Positions 25,316 to 32,371 of a DNA stretch of 39,176 nucleotides are shown in pieces. The notes beneath the pieces are model-generated. The model worked only from the letters and a program-made list of their open reading frames with translations. It ran no database searches and was not told the DNA's origin. The stretch is from CAXDOZ01 sp963991145 (lineage in GTDB: Bacteria; Bacteroidota; Bacteroidia; Chitinophagales; JABDMM01). The stretch's first letter is position 1, and the number at the start of each line of letters is the position of its first letter. The translations under genes and the position numbers were made by a program. The DNA is taken from positions 1 through 39,176 of the forward strand of contig CAXDOZ010000011.1 in NCBI GenBank assembly GCA_963991145.1, given 5' to 3'.

Positions 25316-26206
25316 ATGGATTCAGATAAGAATCAAAAGAAGTTTTGGCGCCGGTGGCGAGTAGGATTGATTTTCGTTCTCCTGGCTTTCTTTGTAATTC
25401 AGATCCTGAAGACAGGTGGTTTTAATCGTCGTGCGAGCTATTACGATGAGTTTACTATTTGGAGACCACCTAGAACCTTGCTTGTATCAGACGAGAATTA
25501 CAGAGCAACGAAATCCTTTATTACGCAACGCCAGGGAATTCTGATCCAACAGTATCAGTATCCTTCATCAGAGGGCACCGAGGAACTGATCGAGCGAGAA
25601 GCTCTTCGATTTATTTCTTCGTCTATCTATGACAGTCTTGCACCCTATTGGTTGGGCACCAAATTTTCAAAAACCGGGAACACCAAGTATCCAGGGATTG
25701 GATTAGTGTCACCAGAGCATTTTGTAATTCAATTGTTTTTAGATGCCGGCCTGCAGGTTAAAGTGGATCCTGAATTCAATCCTAAACCGATCGATCTGGT
25801 TGAGATTCTTCTTTTTGACAGAAACATCTTTCACTACGACAATATCTCTATGATCTCTTTCCTGCAAGAATTGAATCAAAAGGGAGATGGCTTGTACCTT
25901 CTTGCTCTTGATTCACACATTGGATTTGTGTCTCTTCAGGGAGGACAAAGGAAATTCCTTCACGCCTCACCTACTAACCCATTTTGTGTGGTTAAGGAAG
26001 ACCTGGAGAATTCAAAGATCATTGCTCAATCGAAAAACAGAACTCTGGGCTCCATTTCCGGATCAAGCGAACTGATCAAAGTATGGCTTAGCAATGAACC
26101 GATCAAGATCGATGCAGCTATGATCGATATTACAGTGCTTCCTTTATCGGATAGTATATATCCGTTTGCCAATTTGCAGGATCAGAATCCGTCATTGGAT
26201 CACTGA
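25316..26206 (+). CDS. Membrane-anchored protein resembling an NlpC/P60-like hydrolase without its Cys
   Basis: 296 residues. One membrane segment (about 16-34) follows a basic N-terminus KKFWRRWRVG, so it is an inner-membrane-anchored periplasmic protein. The soluble part holds YWLGTKFSKTGNTKYPGIGL, then SPEHFVIQLFLDAGLQV, then GDGLYLLALDSHIGFVSLQGG and RKFLHASPT. This order resembles phylum proteins with an amidase-like core in which a catalytic Cys begins the CxxFV-type helix. Here that position is Pro/Ser, and the only Cys (in NPFCVV) is elsewhere, so it is probably inactive or uses another mechanism. The resemblance is from memory. Its 3' end overlaps the convergent gene by 77 bases. Confidence 0.55.
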   Translation: MDSDKNQKKFWRRWRVGLIFVLLAFFVIQILKTGGFNRRASYYDEFTIWRPPRTLLVSDENYRATKSFITQRQGILIQQYQYPSSEGTEELIEREALRFISSSIYDSLAPYWLGTKFSKTGNTKYPGIGLVSPEHFVIQLFLDAGLQVKVDPEFNPKPIDLVEILLFDRNIFHYDNISMISFLQELNQKGDGLYLLALDSHIGFVSLQGGQRKFLHASPTNPFCVVKEDLENSKIIAQSKNRTLGSISGSSELIKVWLSNEPIKIDAAMIDITVLPLSDSIYPFANLQDQNPSLDH

Positions 26207-27161
26207 CATACTGCTCGTAAACCCACTCTGATCGAATGATGTTGTTTGCCTCAACGTAGGCCTCCATCGCATCATGTGATTCATTCAGATACTCATAATC
26301 TCCAAAGTGGCTGATCTTAACATACTTCCCGGCTGGTAGAATTTGAGAGCTCATGTTTTCCTTTCCTTCAGTTCCTTCAGCTACCGGGCAGCAAGCACTA
26401 ACAATGATCCGGTTCGGGTCCCAGTCTCCGTAATAAACTGCTAAAGGTTGCCCCATCATTTCCTGGCCATTCATTCCTAGATGAATTGCGATTTCAGGGA
26501 AAGCAGCTGAGAATGTCGCAGACAATCCCGCCTGGTCTGTAGTGTCATTAATACATAGGCAGTGAACTGCTTCCATTTCAACGATTTCAGGCTCACTATG
26601 TCTGCTGTTGGCTCCTCCATCTGAAGATGCACTATTTCCTTCTTCAGAATAGGTCTTTAGGTTCTTTAAACCAGCATCAAAGTCTTCACCAATTGCGGTT
26701 TCCATATCCATGAACACTCCCATACCTCTGGTAATAAATGGATTTGTACCAGCCATGTGCCAACTCACTTCAACTCCACCGTCAACAGGAACAAATGACC
26801 AGTCGCTTTGCGGACTGCCAAAAAAACCAAAGTCTAGTTCATTCTTGATGAAACTTCCTTCTTCAAACTCGATGACTTCCAAACTACCTGATCCCATGGT
26901 CTCACTTTCCCATGAGTATGATGCTCCCTGTCCGCGAGTAACCTCACCCCATTCGAAGGTCATGTTAGGATCCTTCTCATGCCATGGAGACCAATTATTC
27001 CAATTCTGTAATTCTGCAACTTGCTCAAAAACAACATCGCCCGGAGCATTGATTGTAACTGTTCTGGTTACATCGAAATCCTTAGGGCCGATCAAACAAA
27101 GAATTAGATAAATACCTACGATCGCAAAGAGAGCGATTCCAATAATCTTAAGGGCTTTCAT
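26130..27161 (-). CDS. SRPBCC domain and GyrI-like domain protein
   Basis: 343 residues. One N-terminal membrane helix (about 3-22). Residues about 28-170 form an SRPBCC/polyketide-cyclase-like fold (VTRTVTINAPGDVVFEQVAELQNWNNWSPWHEKDP). After a low-complexity linker (NSASSDGGANSRHSE), residues about 185-343 form a GyrI/AraC-effector-binding domain ending in EWVYEQYVSDPMTDSDPANWQTDIYYPI. This tail is characteristic of that family, so the end is real even though it overlaps the convergent gene by 77 bases. GyrI-like domains bind small ligands or proteins; here the two domains are tethered to the membrane, with no DNA-binding domain. Ligand unknown. Confidence 0.85.
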   Translation of the reverse strand: MKALKIIGIALFAIVGIYLILCLIGPKDFDVTRTVTINAPGDVVFEQVAELQNWNNWSPWHEKDPNMTFEWGEVTRGQGASYSWESETMGSGSLEVIEFEEGSFIKNELDFGFFGSPQSDWSFVPVDGGVEVSWHMAGTNPFITRGMGVFMDMETAIGEDFDAGLKNLKTYSEEGNSASSDGGANSRHSEPEIVEMEAVHCLCINDTTDQAGLSATFSAAFPEIAIHLGMNGQEMMGQPLAVYYGDWDPNRIIVSACCPVAEGTEGKENMSSQILPAGKYVKISHFGDYEYLNESHDAMEAYVEANNIIRSEWVYEQYVSDPMTDSDPANWQTDIYYPIKEAL

Positions 27162-27220
27162 AAGTGGGGGTTTATTTTGTCTTAGTTAAAAATAGTAATT
27201 GTAATTTGTGCAACACATCC

Positions 27221-27240
27221 TTATCTGCCCGTAGGGCAAA
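27221..27240. repeat. Small hairpin element, copy 3
   Basis: TTATCTGCCCGTAGGGCAAA has a 4-pair GCCC/GGGC stem with GTA loop. It resembles the elements at 10641 and 20963 and lies 17 bases before the helicase ATG. Confidence 0.35.
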
Positions 27241-27257
27241 ATACCTACTCCCTTTAC

Positions 27258-28502
27258 ATGCCTGAATTTAAAGATTTCAACTTCCGCTCTGACTTACAGG
27301 AAGCCCTTGATTACATGGGTTTTAAAGAACCCACCCCTATTCAGCAACAGGCAATTCCTTACGTCATGGACGGAAAAGATCTTGTAGGCTGCGCTCAAAC
27401 AGGTACAGGGAAAACAGCCGCCTTTCTTCTTCCGATAATCGATAAGCTCACTGATCCGGACCCTAAGTCAATTCAGTGTCTGATCATCGCCCCCACCAGG
27501 GAATTAGCGGTGCAAATTGAGCAACAGGTTCAGGGAATGGCATATTTCGCAGGACTTTCTTCAATTGCAGTCTATGGTGGAGGAGCAGGTCCTGATTTTG
27601 AAAGAGAGAAACGAGCGCTTTCAGAGGGTGTACATATCGTGGTTGCCACTCCAGGACGCATGTTGGCCCATATCAACCTGGGTTATGTGAAGTTTGATGG
27701 CATGAAGTTTCTCGTTCTGGATGAAGCAGATAGAATGCTCGATATGGGATTCTATGAGGATATCATGAGAATCATAAAAGAAACTCCATCCGACAGACAA
27801 ACTCTACTTTTTTCTGCGACAATGCCTCCGCGGATCCGCAAAATGGCAGATAGTATATTGAAAGATCCGGCCGAGGTCAAGATCGCGATCAGTAAACCGG
27901 CAGAAGGTGTTTTGCAGGCAGCATATCTCGTCTACGACAAGGATAAGATCTCCCTAATCAAACAGCTTATTCAGGGGAAAGAGAACTATCAAAGCATCAT
28001 CATTTTCGGCTCAACGAAATCTTCGGTAAGGAACATTGTGAAGGGCTTAAAGGAGGTGAAAATTGACGCTCATGCAATCTCTTCTGATCTGGAGCAAAGC
28101 GAAAGACAGGATGTTCTCAATAAATTTCGTGCTCGAAAATTTCAGGCTTTAGTTGCTACTGATGTAATTTCCAGAGGTATAGATATTAAAGAGGTTAACC
28201 TTGTGATTAACTTTGATGTGCCTCAGGATGCTGAAGACTATGTGCACCGTGTAGGTAGAACAGCCAGAGCAGACTCAACAGGTGTGGCTTTAACATTGAT
28301 CAATGATGAGGACCAATATAAATTCGCCCGCATTGAGGATCTGATTGAAAAGGAGATCATGAAACCTCCATTGCCCGAAGGAATTTCTGAAGGGCCGGCC
28401 TACGAGCCATTTAAGAAGAAATCAAAAGGCCGAAATGGCAAACGAAACCATGGGAAGAAAAGTCAAAGAAAAGGTGGAAGAAATAGCAGGAATTCTAAGT
28501 AA
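27258..28502 (+). CDS. DEAD-box RNA helicase (RhlE-like)
   Basis: 414 residues. All helicase motifs are present: Q motif FKEPTPIQQQAIP, motif I AQTGTGKT, Ia APTRELA, Ib TPGRM, II LDEADRMLD, III SAT, V ATDVISRGID and VI YVHRVGRTARA. The C-terminal tail (about 385-414) is Lys/Arg/Gly/Asn rich (KGRNGKRNHGKKSQRKGG), as in RhlE-type proteins that bind RNA through basic tails. It unwinds RNA in ribosome assembly or RNA decay; the specific role cannot be named. The last 68 bases overlap a following lipoprotein frame. Confidence 0.94.
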   Translation: MPEFKDFNFRSDLQEALDYMGFKEPTPIQQQAIPYVMDGKDLVGCAQTGTGKTAAFLLPIIDKLTDPDPKSIQCLIIAPTRELAVQIEQQVQGMAYFAGLSSIAVYGGGAGPDFEREKRALSEGVHIVVATPGRMLAHINLGYVKFDGMKFLVLDEADRMLDMGFYEDIMRIIKETPSDRQTLLFSATMPPRIRKMADSILKDPAEVKIAISKPAEGVLQAAYLVYDKDKISLIKQLIQGKENYQSIIIFGSTKSSVRNIVKGLKEVKIDAHAISSDLEQSERQDVLNKFRARKFQALVATDVISRGIDIKEVNLVINFDVPQDAEDYVHRVGRTARADSTGVALTLINDEDQYKFARIEDLIEKEIMKPPLPEGISEGPAYEPFKKKSKGRNGKRNHGKKSQRKGGRNSRNSK

Positions 28503-28917
28503 GCTGTCATTTCTGATCATTGTTGCATTTCTTGGCAGCTGCGCAGGAGGCACCATCATGGTTGCTGAAGGTGGCGGATTTACAGGAGAGTACAAGTACT
28601 ATGAGATAAATCGAGAAGGGGAGGTTTACGACCTTGGACCTGAAGGGAAGTACCGAAATGATATTGGAGTCATCGAAGACAACAAAGTGCTTAAATCGAT
28701 CTACAAGAAGCTTAAAAAAGTAAACAAGAAAGTGAAGGAGTATGATCGTCCTGGAAACCTCAGCAGAATTCTTGGCCATAACCTTGACGATGAAGATGAG
28801 GGAAGGACTTATACATGGGCAGTAGGCGAGTCAACAGTCCCCTACAGACTAAACGAATTATTCCAACAGGTGTGGGAAGAAATCAAGGCTTTAGAAACAG
28901 AGAATTCCGGAGATTAG
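28435..28917 (+). CDS. Small lipoprotein overlapping the helicase end
   Basis: 160 residues from ATG 28435, not recognised. A hydrophobic segment ends in the lipobox LGSC (SKLSFLIIVAFLGSC), so it is a lipoprotein. Residues about 75-105 are rich in Lys (YKKLKKVNKKVKEYDRP), and a C-terminal acidic/aromatic region follows. The true start could be ATG 28450 or GTG 28474, which gives a shorter, more normal signal peptide (MEEIAGILSKLSFLIIV). With any start the beginning overlaps the helicase gene (68, 53 or 29 bases), so the two are translationally coupled. A DUF3127 gene follows after 4 bases. Confidence 0.65.
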   Translation: MANETMGRKVKEKVEEIAGILSKLSFLIIVAFLGSCAGGTIMVAEGGGFTGEYKYYEINREGEVYDLGPEGKYRNDIGVIEDNKVLKSIYKKLKKVNKKVKEYDRPGNLSRILGHNLDDEDEGRTYTWAVGESTVPYRLNELFQQVWEEIKALETENSGD

Positions 28918-28921
28918 CATT

Positions 28922-29287
28922 ATGAGTTTTGAGTTATCAGGAAAGATCAAGGTCCTATTCGATAGACAGGATTTTGCAAGTGGATTTTACAAGCGTGAAT
29001 TCGTAATTACTACTGAAGGGGATTACCCTCAGGATATCAAATTTGAACTCCTAAAGGATAAGGTTTCCTTAATTGAACCCTTCTCTACTGGTTCTGATGT
29101 GAAAGTGAGCTTTGATGTTCGTGGCAGCGAGTACAATGGAAAGTACTACAACAATCTGGTCGCCTGGAAGGTAGAAGGCGAAACTCAGGAAGTGCCAAAT
29201 GAGAACTTCAATCAGGATCCTGGAGTAGATGATATCAATGCAGAGATCAACTCCGCCGATCCAGGCGAAGACGACCTGCCATTCTAA
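28922..29287 (+). CDS. DUF3127 protein with SSB-like C-terminal tip
   Basis: 121 residues. Residues about 1-90 are a beta-barrel-like domain (MSFELSGKIKVLFDRQDFASGFYKREFVI ... VSFDVRGSEYNGKYYNNLVAWKVE) matching DUF3127, a Bacteroidota family. The last 30 residues are a disordered acidic tail ending GEDDLPF, resembling the SSB tip DDDIPF that recruits repair and replication proteins. I infer an OB-fold-like nucleic-acid-associated role, but the family has no established function that I know. It shares a transcript with an RNA helicase. Its stop directly abuts the thiL stop on the other strand. Confidence 0.85.
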   Translation: MSFELSGKIKVLFDRQDFASGFYKREFVITTEGDYPQDIKFELLKDKVSLIEPFSTGSDVKVSFDVRGSEYNGKYYNNLVAWKVEGETQEVPNENFNQDPGVDDINAEINSADPGEDDLPF

Positions 29288-30340
29288 TTATTCCTCATCA
29301 CTAAAGTGAGTCCAACCATCGGCGATCAGGTCTACTGTTCTCCCACCTTTGGTTTCAAGGACTAAGCCTACATCTTTATTGGTCACTTCTCCAATAATGG
29401 AGATGTTGGAGTCGGCATCTGTGATCTTTCCGGCATCCTTCGGATGGATGGTAAAGAGTAGCTCGTAATCCTCTCCCCCATGCAATGCACAGGTAGTTGG
29501 ATCTATATTGAAGTCGAGCGCCTGATTATATGTGTCTTGAGCAATAGGAAGCTGAGCTTCAAAGATCCTTGCTCCTACTTCGGAAGCTTTCGCGATATGT
29601 CGCAAGTCACTTGAAAGGCCATCTGAAAGGTCCATCATTGAACTGGGCTGAATATCCAGCTCCTGCAATTTTGCAACAACATCCATTCTAGCCTCTGGCT
29701 TCAATTGTCTTCCAACGAGGTAATCTTTGCCAGAGAAATCAGGCTGAACGCCGGGATTCTTCAAATAGACCATTTTCTCCCTCTCTAACAATTGCAGACC
29801 CAGATAGGCTGCGCCAAGATCTCCGGAAACGCAGATCAGGTCATTTTCCTTAGCTCCATTACGGAAGGTGATGTCTTCTTCAGAAACAACACCAATTGCA
29901 GTTACAGAGATTACCAGGCCTTTATTAGATGAAGTGGTATCACCTCCAACAAGGTCAACATTATAAAAGTCACAGGCAGCTTTAACTCCTTCATAAAGTT
30001 CCTCCACCGCTTCAACAGGGAAGCGATTCGACAGACCAAGGGAAACCGTGATCTGCTCGGGCTTTCCATTCATGGCATAGATGTCAGATAGGTTTACTAC
30101 CACAGCTTTGTATCCTAAATGCTTCATCGGAGCATACATAAGATCGAAGTGCACTCCTTCGATCAATAGATCTGTGCTCACCACGGTAAGCTTATCATCT
30201 CCTTTAAGAACAGCCGCATCATCACCAATACCAAATTGTGTGGATTCGTGCTTATTCTTAAAATCACCGGTGATTCTTTCAATCAAGCCAAATTCACCTA
30301 GCTGATGAACTTCTGTTCGCTTCTCGCCATTTTCATTCAT
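29288..30340 (-). CDS. thiL: Thiamine-monophosphate kinase
   Basis: 350 residues. N-terminal RTEVHQLGEFGLIERIT, then GIGDDAAVL, VVSTDLLIEGVHFDL, VVVNLSDIYAMNG, DFYNVDLVGGDTTSS, and MMDLSDGLSSDLRHIAKAS with ALHGGEDYELLFTI further on. These are the Mg/ATP and substrate motifs of ThiL in the PurM-like fold. It phosphorylates thiamine monophosphate to the coenzyme. A full -7 element (30345-30352) ends 4 bases before its ATG, with no later in-frame ATG before the conserved region, so its mRNA may be leaderless. Confidence 0.95.
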   Translation of the reverse strand: MNENGEKRTEVHQLGEFGLIERITGDFKNKHESTQFGIGDDAAVLKGDDKLTVVSTDLLIEGVHFDLMYAPMKHLGYKAVVVNLSDIYAMNGKPEQITVSLGLSNRFPVEAVEELYEGVKAACDFYNVDLVGGDTTSSNKGLVISVTAIGVVSEEDITFRNGAKENDLICVSGDLGAAYLGLQLLEREKMVYLKNPGVQPDFSGKDYLVGRQLKPEARMDVVAKLQELDIQPSSMMDLSDGLSSDLRHIAKASEVGARIFEAQLPIAQDTYNQALDFNIDPTTCALHGGEDYELLFTIHPKDAGKITDADSNISIIGEVTNKDVGLVLETKGGRTVDLIADGWTHFSDEE

Positions 30341-30344
30341 GCTG

Positions 30345-30352
30345 CAAAGATA
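30345..30352 (-). promoter_or_regulatory. -7 promoter element, thiL
   Basis: Minus-strand TATCTTTG followed by CAGC is a full match to TAnnTTTG. The ATG at 30340 follows after 4 bases. Confidence 0.55.
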
Positions 30353-30391
30353 GGTATAGCCTCAGCTTAATTCGCTAATTTATCTCCGCCG

Positions 30392-30973
30392 ATGAAGGGA
30401 AATAGACGCATGTTGTTTTGGTTGAGTATGGCTACTCTGTTTGGAATGGGCGGAGTAAGTCTTGCTGCAATCATTTATCTGGAACCTGAAAGTTGGAAGG
30501 AGCTCTTTTTATATACTCCCGTTTGGCAGCAAATGCTCTGGGGAACCGGTTATGGTCTTTTGATAGCTTTTCTGGGCATTGCATTAGTAAGACAGCCATT
30601 ATTCGCTGAAACTGAGGACAGCTTCAGGAAGATGATTCTTGAAATCAATCCCTCAACGCTAGAGATCATATGGATCTCTCTTTGTGCGGGTATTGGTGAA
30701 GAGTTGTTATTCAGGGGTTTATCTCAATATTACATAGGAATTTGGCCTACTGCCTTCATATTTGTTTCTCTGCACGGCTACGTAAATCCCTTTGATAAAA
30801 GCATGTTGGCCTTTTCTATCTATTTGATCCTGGCTGTCGCCGGATTTGGGTATTTAACCCTTGGAATGGGCATTATCTCTGCAATGGTAGCCCACTTTGT
30901 TTATGACCTGGTAATGTTCCTTTATTTGAAGCGAAAGCCCTCAAGTTCAACCGTAATTACCGATTCGCCATAG
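30392..30973 (+). CDS. CPBP family intramembrane metalloprotease
   Basis: 193 residues, five or six hydrophobic segments. The Abi/CAAX-protease motifs are EELLFRG (E103, E104, R108), FIFVSLHGY (F124, H128) and a third block VAHFVYDLV (H168, D172). These residues hold the metal and activate water within the membrane. In bacteria such proteins cut membrane-bound substrates or process bacteriocins and CAAX-like tails; the substrate is unknown. It is divergent from thiL with 51 bases between starts. No bacteriocin gene is seen nearby. Confidence 0.9.
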   Translation: MKGNRRMLFWLSMATLFGMGGVSLAAIIYLEPESWKELFLYTPVWQQMLWGTGYGLLIAFLGIALVRQPLFAETEDSFRKMILEINPSTLEIIWISLCAGIGEELLFRGLSQYYIGIWPTAFIFVSLHGYVNPFDKSMLAFSIYLILAVAGFGYLTLGMGIISAMVAHFVYDLVMFLYLKRKPSSSTVITDSP

Positions 30974-31044
30974 TTATTCCCGATTGGTGCAGATTGTCAG
31001 CCCAATACAGCAATTTTTTTTGGCGGGCTAGATTGGTTATTACC

Positions 31045-31052
31045 TAAATTCG
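31045..31052 (+). promoter_or_regulatory. Promoter of the first Cys-rich lipoprotein gene
   Basis: TAAATTCG is a 7 of 8 match to TAnnTTTG. A TTTG at 31019-31022 lies 22 bases upstream, a possible -33 element. The leader of about 45 bases ends in an A-rich stretch, common before highly translated genes in this phylum. Confidence 0.4.
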
Positions 31053-31102
31053 CCCCCTGTATTCACCTTGAACAGAATTTAAAAACCAAAAAGAATAAAA
31101 AC

Positions 31103-31453
31103 ATGAAAAAGGTAACATTGATCCTTAGTATCCTAGGTTTCGCATTCATCATTGGATGTGGTTCTAAAGAAACTGCAATGGTTGAAGCAATGTGTGCTTG
31201 TGAAGAAAACAAGGACGACTTTGACGCTTACAGTGAGTGTATGGAAGGTGTAGAAGCTGATTATGACGCTGCTACTATCGCTGCATTCGACGAAGCTAAA
31301 CTTGCTGACGCACTTGTAGGTTCTGAGTGTAACAAGAACGACGAAGGCGAAGCTGAAATGACTGAAGATGACGCTAAAGAAGCGGCTAAATTCATCATCG
31401 AGGCTGCTAAGAAAGAAGCTGAGTCTTCTGAAGAAGAAGGTTCTGAAGAGTAA
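31103..31453 (+). CDS. Acidic Cys-containing lipoprotein, paralogue 1
   Basis: 116 residues. A lipobox IIGC (Cys19) ends the signal peptide. The mature region has MVEAMCACEEN, a further Cys in YSECMEG, then KLADALVGSECNKNDEGEAEMTEDDAKEAAKFIIEAA and a Glu-rich tail. Codon use is strongly biased (repeated GCT, GAA, GAC, ATC) compared with neighbours, and it has a recognisable promoter and a strong terminator, so it is probably highly expressed. The adjacent gene encodes a clear paralogue with the same Cys positions. Function unknown. Confidence 0.8.
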   Translation: MKKVTLILSILGFAFIIGCGSKETAMVEAMCACEENKDDFDAYSECMEGVEADYDAATIAAFDEAKLADALVGSECNKNDEGEAEMTEDDAKEAAKFIIEAAKKEAESSEEEGSEE

Positions 31454-31473
31454 TCTTTTGACAAAGCAAAGAG

Positions 31474-31504
31474 AAAGCCCGAGCCAATTGGTTCGGGCTT
31501 TTTT
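31474..31504 (+). terminator. Strong intrinsic terminator after the first lipoprotein gene
   Basis: A 12-pair stem (AAAGCCCGAGCC / GGTTCGGGCTTT, one G-T pair) with loop AATT is followed by a T-run. It is placed 20 bases after the stop codon. Confidence 0.9.
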
Positions 31505-31511
31505 CATTTTG

Positions 31512-31519
31512 TAGATTCG
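31512..31519 (+). promoter_or_regulatory. -7-like element, second Cys-rich lipoprotein gene
   Basis: TAGATTCG, 7 of 8 to TAnnTTTG, 16 bases before ATG 31536. It shares the TTCG variant with the element of its paralogue at 31045, which suggests that the promoter was duplicated with the gene. Confidence 0.35.
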
Positions 31520-31535
31520 GTCTTAAATCTGATTT

Positions 31536-31844
31536 ATGAAGCGATTAGTCTTTTTGAGTTTGATATCTGTGTTTCTGTTCGCTTGTTCAAGTGAAGAGCA
31601 GAAGTTGGTTGAAGCAATGTGTAAGTGCGATCAAATGGAGCCTGAAGAAAAGCTCAATTGCTTTGAGGATGTCGAAGTTAAATTCCCAAGCTCTGCAATT
31701 AAAGAAATGGATCCGGAAGCTCTAGCAGATGCTATGTACAATAGTTCCTGCAATGTTAGTGAGGATGGCGAAGGGCAGGCATTTACCGAAGAGGGTTCCA
31801 AAGAAGCCGCCCAACAGCTAATAGATTACCATAAGAACCAGTAA
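31536..31844 (+). CDS. Cys-containing lipoprotein, paralogue 2
   Basis: 102 residues. Signal peptide ends at the lipobox LFAC. LVEAMCKCDQM, then LNCFEDVEVKFPSSAI, then ALADAMYNSSCNVSEDGEGQAFTEEGSKEAAQQLI align with the previous gene (VEAMCxC, C, LADA....S.C). It lacks the acidic tail of the first copy. Function unknown; the retained four cysteines could bind a metal or form disulfides in the periplasm. Its stop abuts the stop of the convergent gene with no gap. Confidence 0.8.
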   Translation: MKRLVFLSLISVFLFACSSEEQKLVEAMCKCDQMEPEEKLNCFEDVEVKFPSSAIKEMDPEALADAMYNSSCNVSEDGEGQAFTEEGSKEAAQQLIDYHKNQ

Positions 31845-32261
31845 TTACTTTCTAAGGAGCTCAGGATTTGCTCTATACAATTGCTCCTTCTCAGTGCTGT
31901 GACCAAATGTGGCTGAGGTAAAACGCATTCTAAAGAAGTTCATCAATTCCTCACAGTTTTTGGGAGATGCCTGAATGAAGTCATACTTCCCATCCATCGT
32001 ATTCAGGTATACCGTTCCTCTGCTAAAGGTCTTTACTCCAAAAGGCATAGAGATCACGATTGAATGGTAGATCCACACCACCTGTTCCGGACTGTTATAT
32101 AGCTTGTAAGCTTTCGAGTTCTTTATATCTAATAGCCTGGCATTCTGAATTCCAATGTAAAGGCCGGTAATCAGCATTAAAGCCCCAAGTGCATCAAACA
32201 GGATAAGTATATTTTGATGATAGGATTGAGGGATGATCATAAAGCCCAGCCCGATCAGCAC
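31845..32261 (-). CDS. Small membrane protein, possibly interrupted by an upstream in-frame stop
   Basis: 138 residues from GTG 32261 (or 131 from ATG 32240), not recognised. Hydrophobic stretches at about 1-13 and 19-38 are followed by a soluble region LLDIKNSKAYKLYNSPEQVVWIYHSIVISMPFGVKTFSRGTVYLNTMDGKYDFIQASPKNCEELMNFF, reminiscent of a small PH-like lipid-associated fold. Upstream, the same frame continues as ATG 32333, MQERDFISILIKNRNK, then a TAA stop, then FLYSLCLVLIGLGFMI. That layout (basic N-terminus, then helix) looks like a normal start, broken by one stop. It may be a decayed gene, an assembly error or read-through. Function unknown. Confidence 0.6.
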   Translation of the reverse strand: MLIGLGFMIIPQSYHQNILILFDALGALMLITGLYIGIQNARLLDIKNSKAYKLYNSPEQVVWIYHSIVISMPFGVKTFSRGTVYLNTMDGKYDFIQASPKNCEELMNFFRMRFTSATFGHSTEKEQLYRANPELLRK

Positions 32262-32275
32262 TAAACATAGGGAGT

Positions 32276-32296
32276 ACAGGAATTACTTATTCCTGT
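32276..32296. other. Hairpin around an in-frame stop codon
   Basis: An 8-pair inverted repeat ACAGGAAT / ATTCCTGT with a 5-base loop. On the minus strand the in-frame TAA (32283-32285) of the small membrane protein overlaps the loop/stem boundary. No T-run follows, so it is not an ordinary terminator. Confidence 0.45.
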
Positions 32297-32371
32297 TCTT
32301 GATCAAAATTGAGATGAAGTCCCTTTCCTGCATAGTTCTCCAACAAGACTAAGGACAAATTGATTGACTAT

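Noticed and set aside
31133..31507. A long antisense open frame across the first Cys-rich lipoprotein gene.
   Set aside because: It mirrors the strong GCT/GAA codon bias of the sense gene and has low-complexity Phe/Ser sequence; the sense gene has a lipobox, terminator and paralogue.
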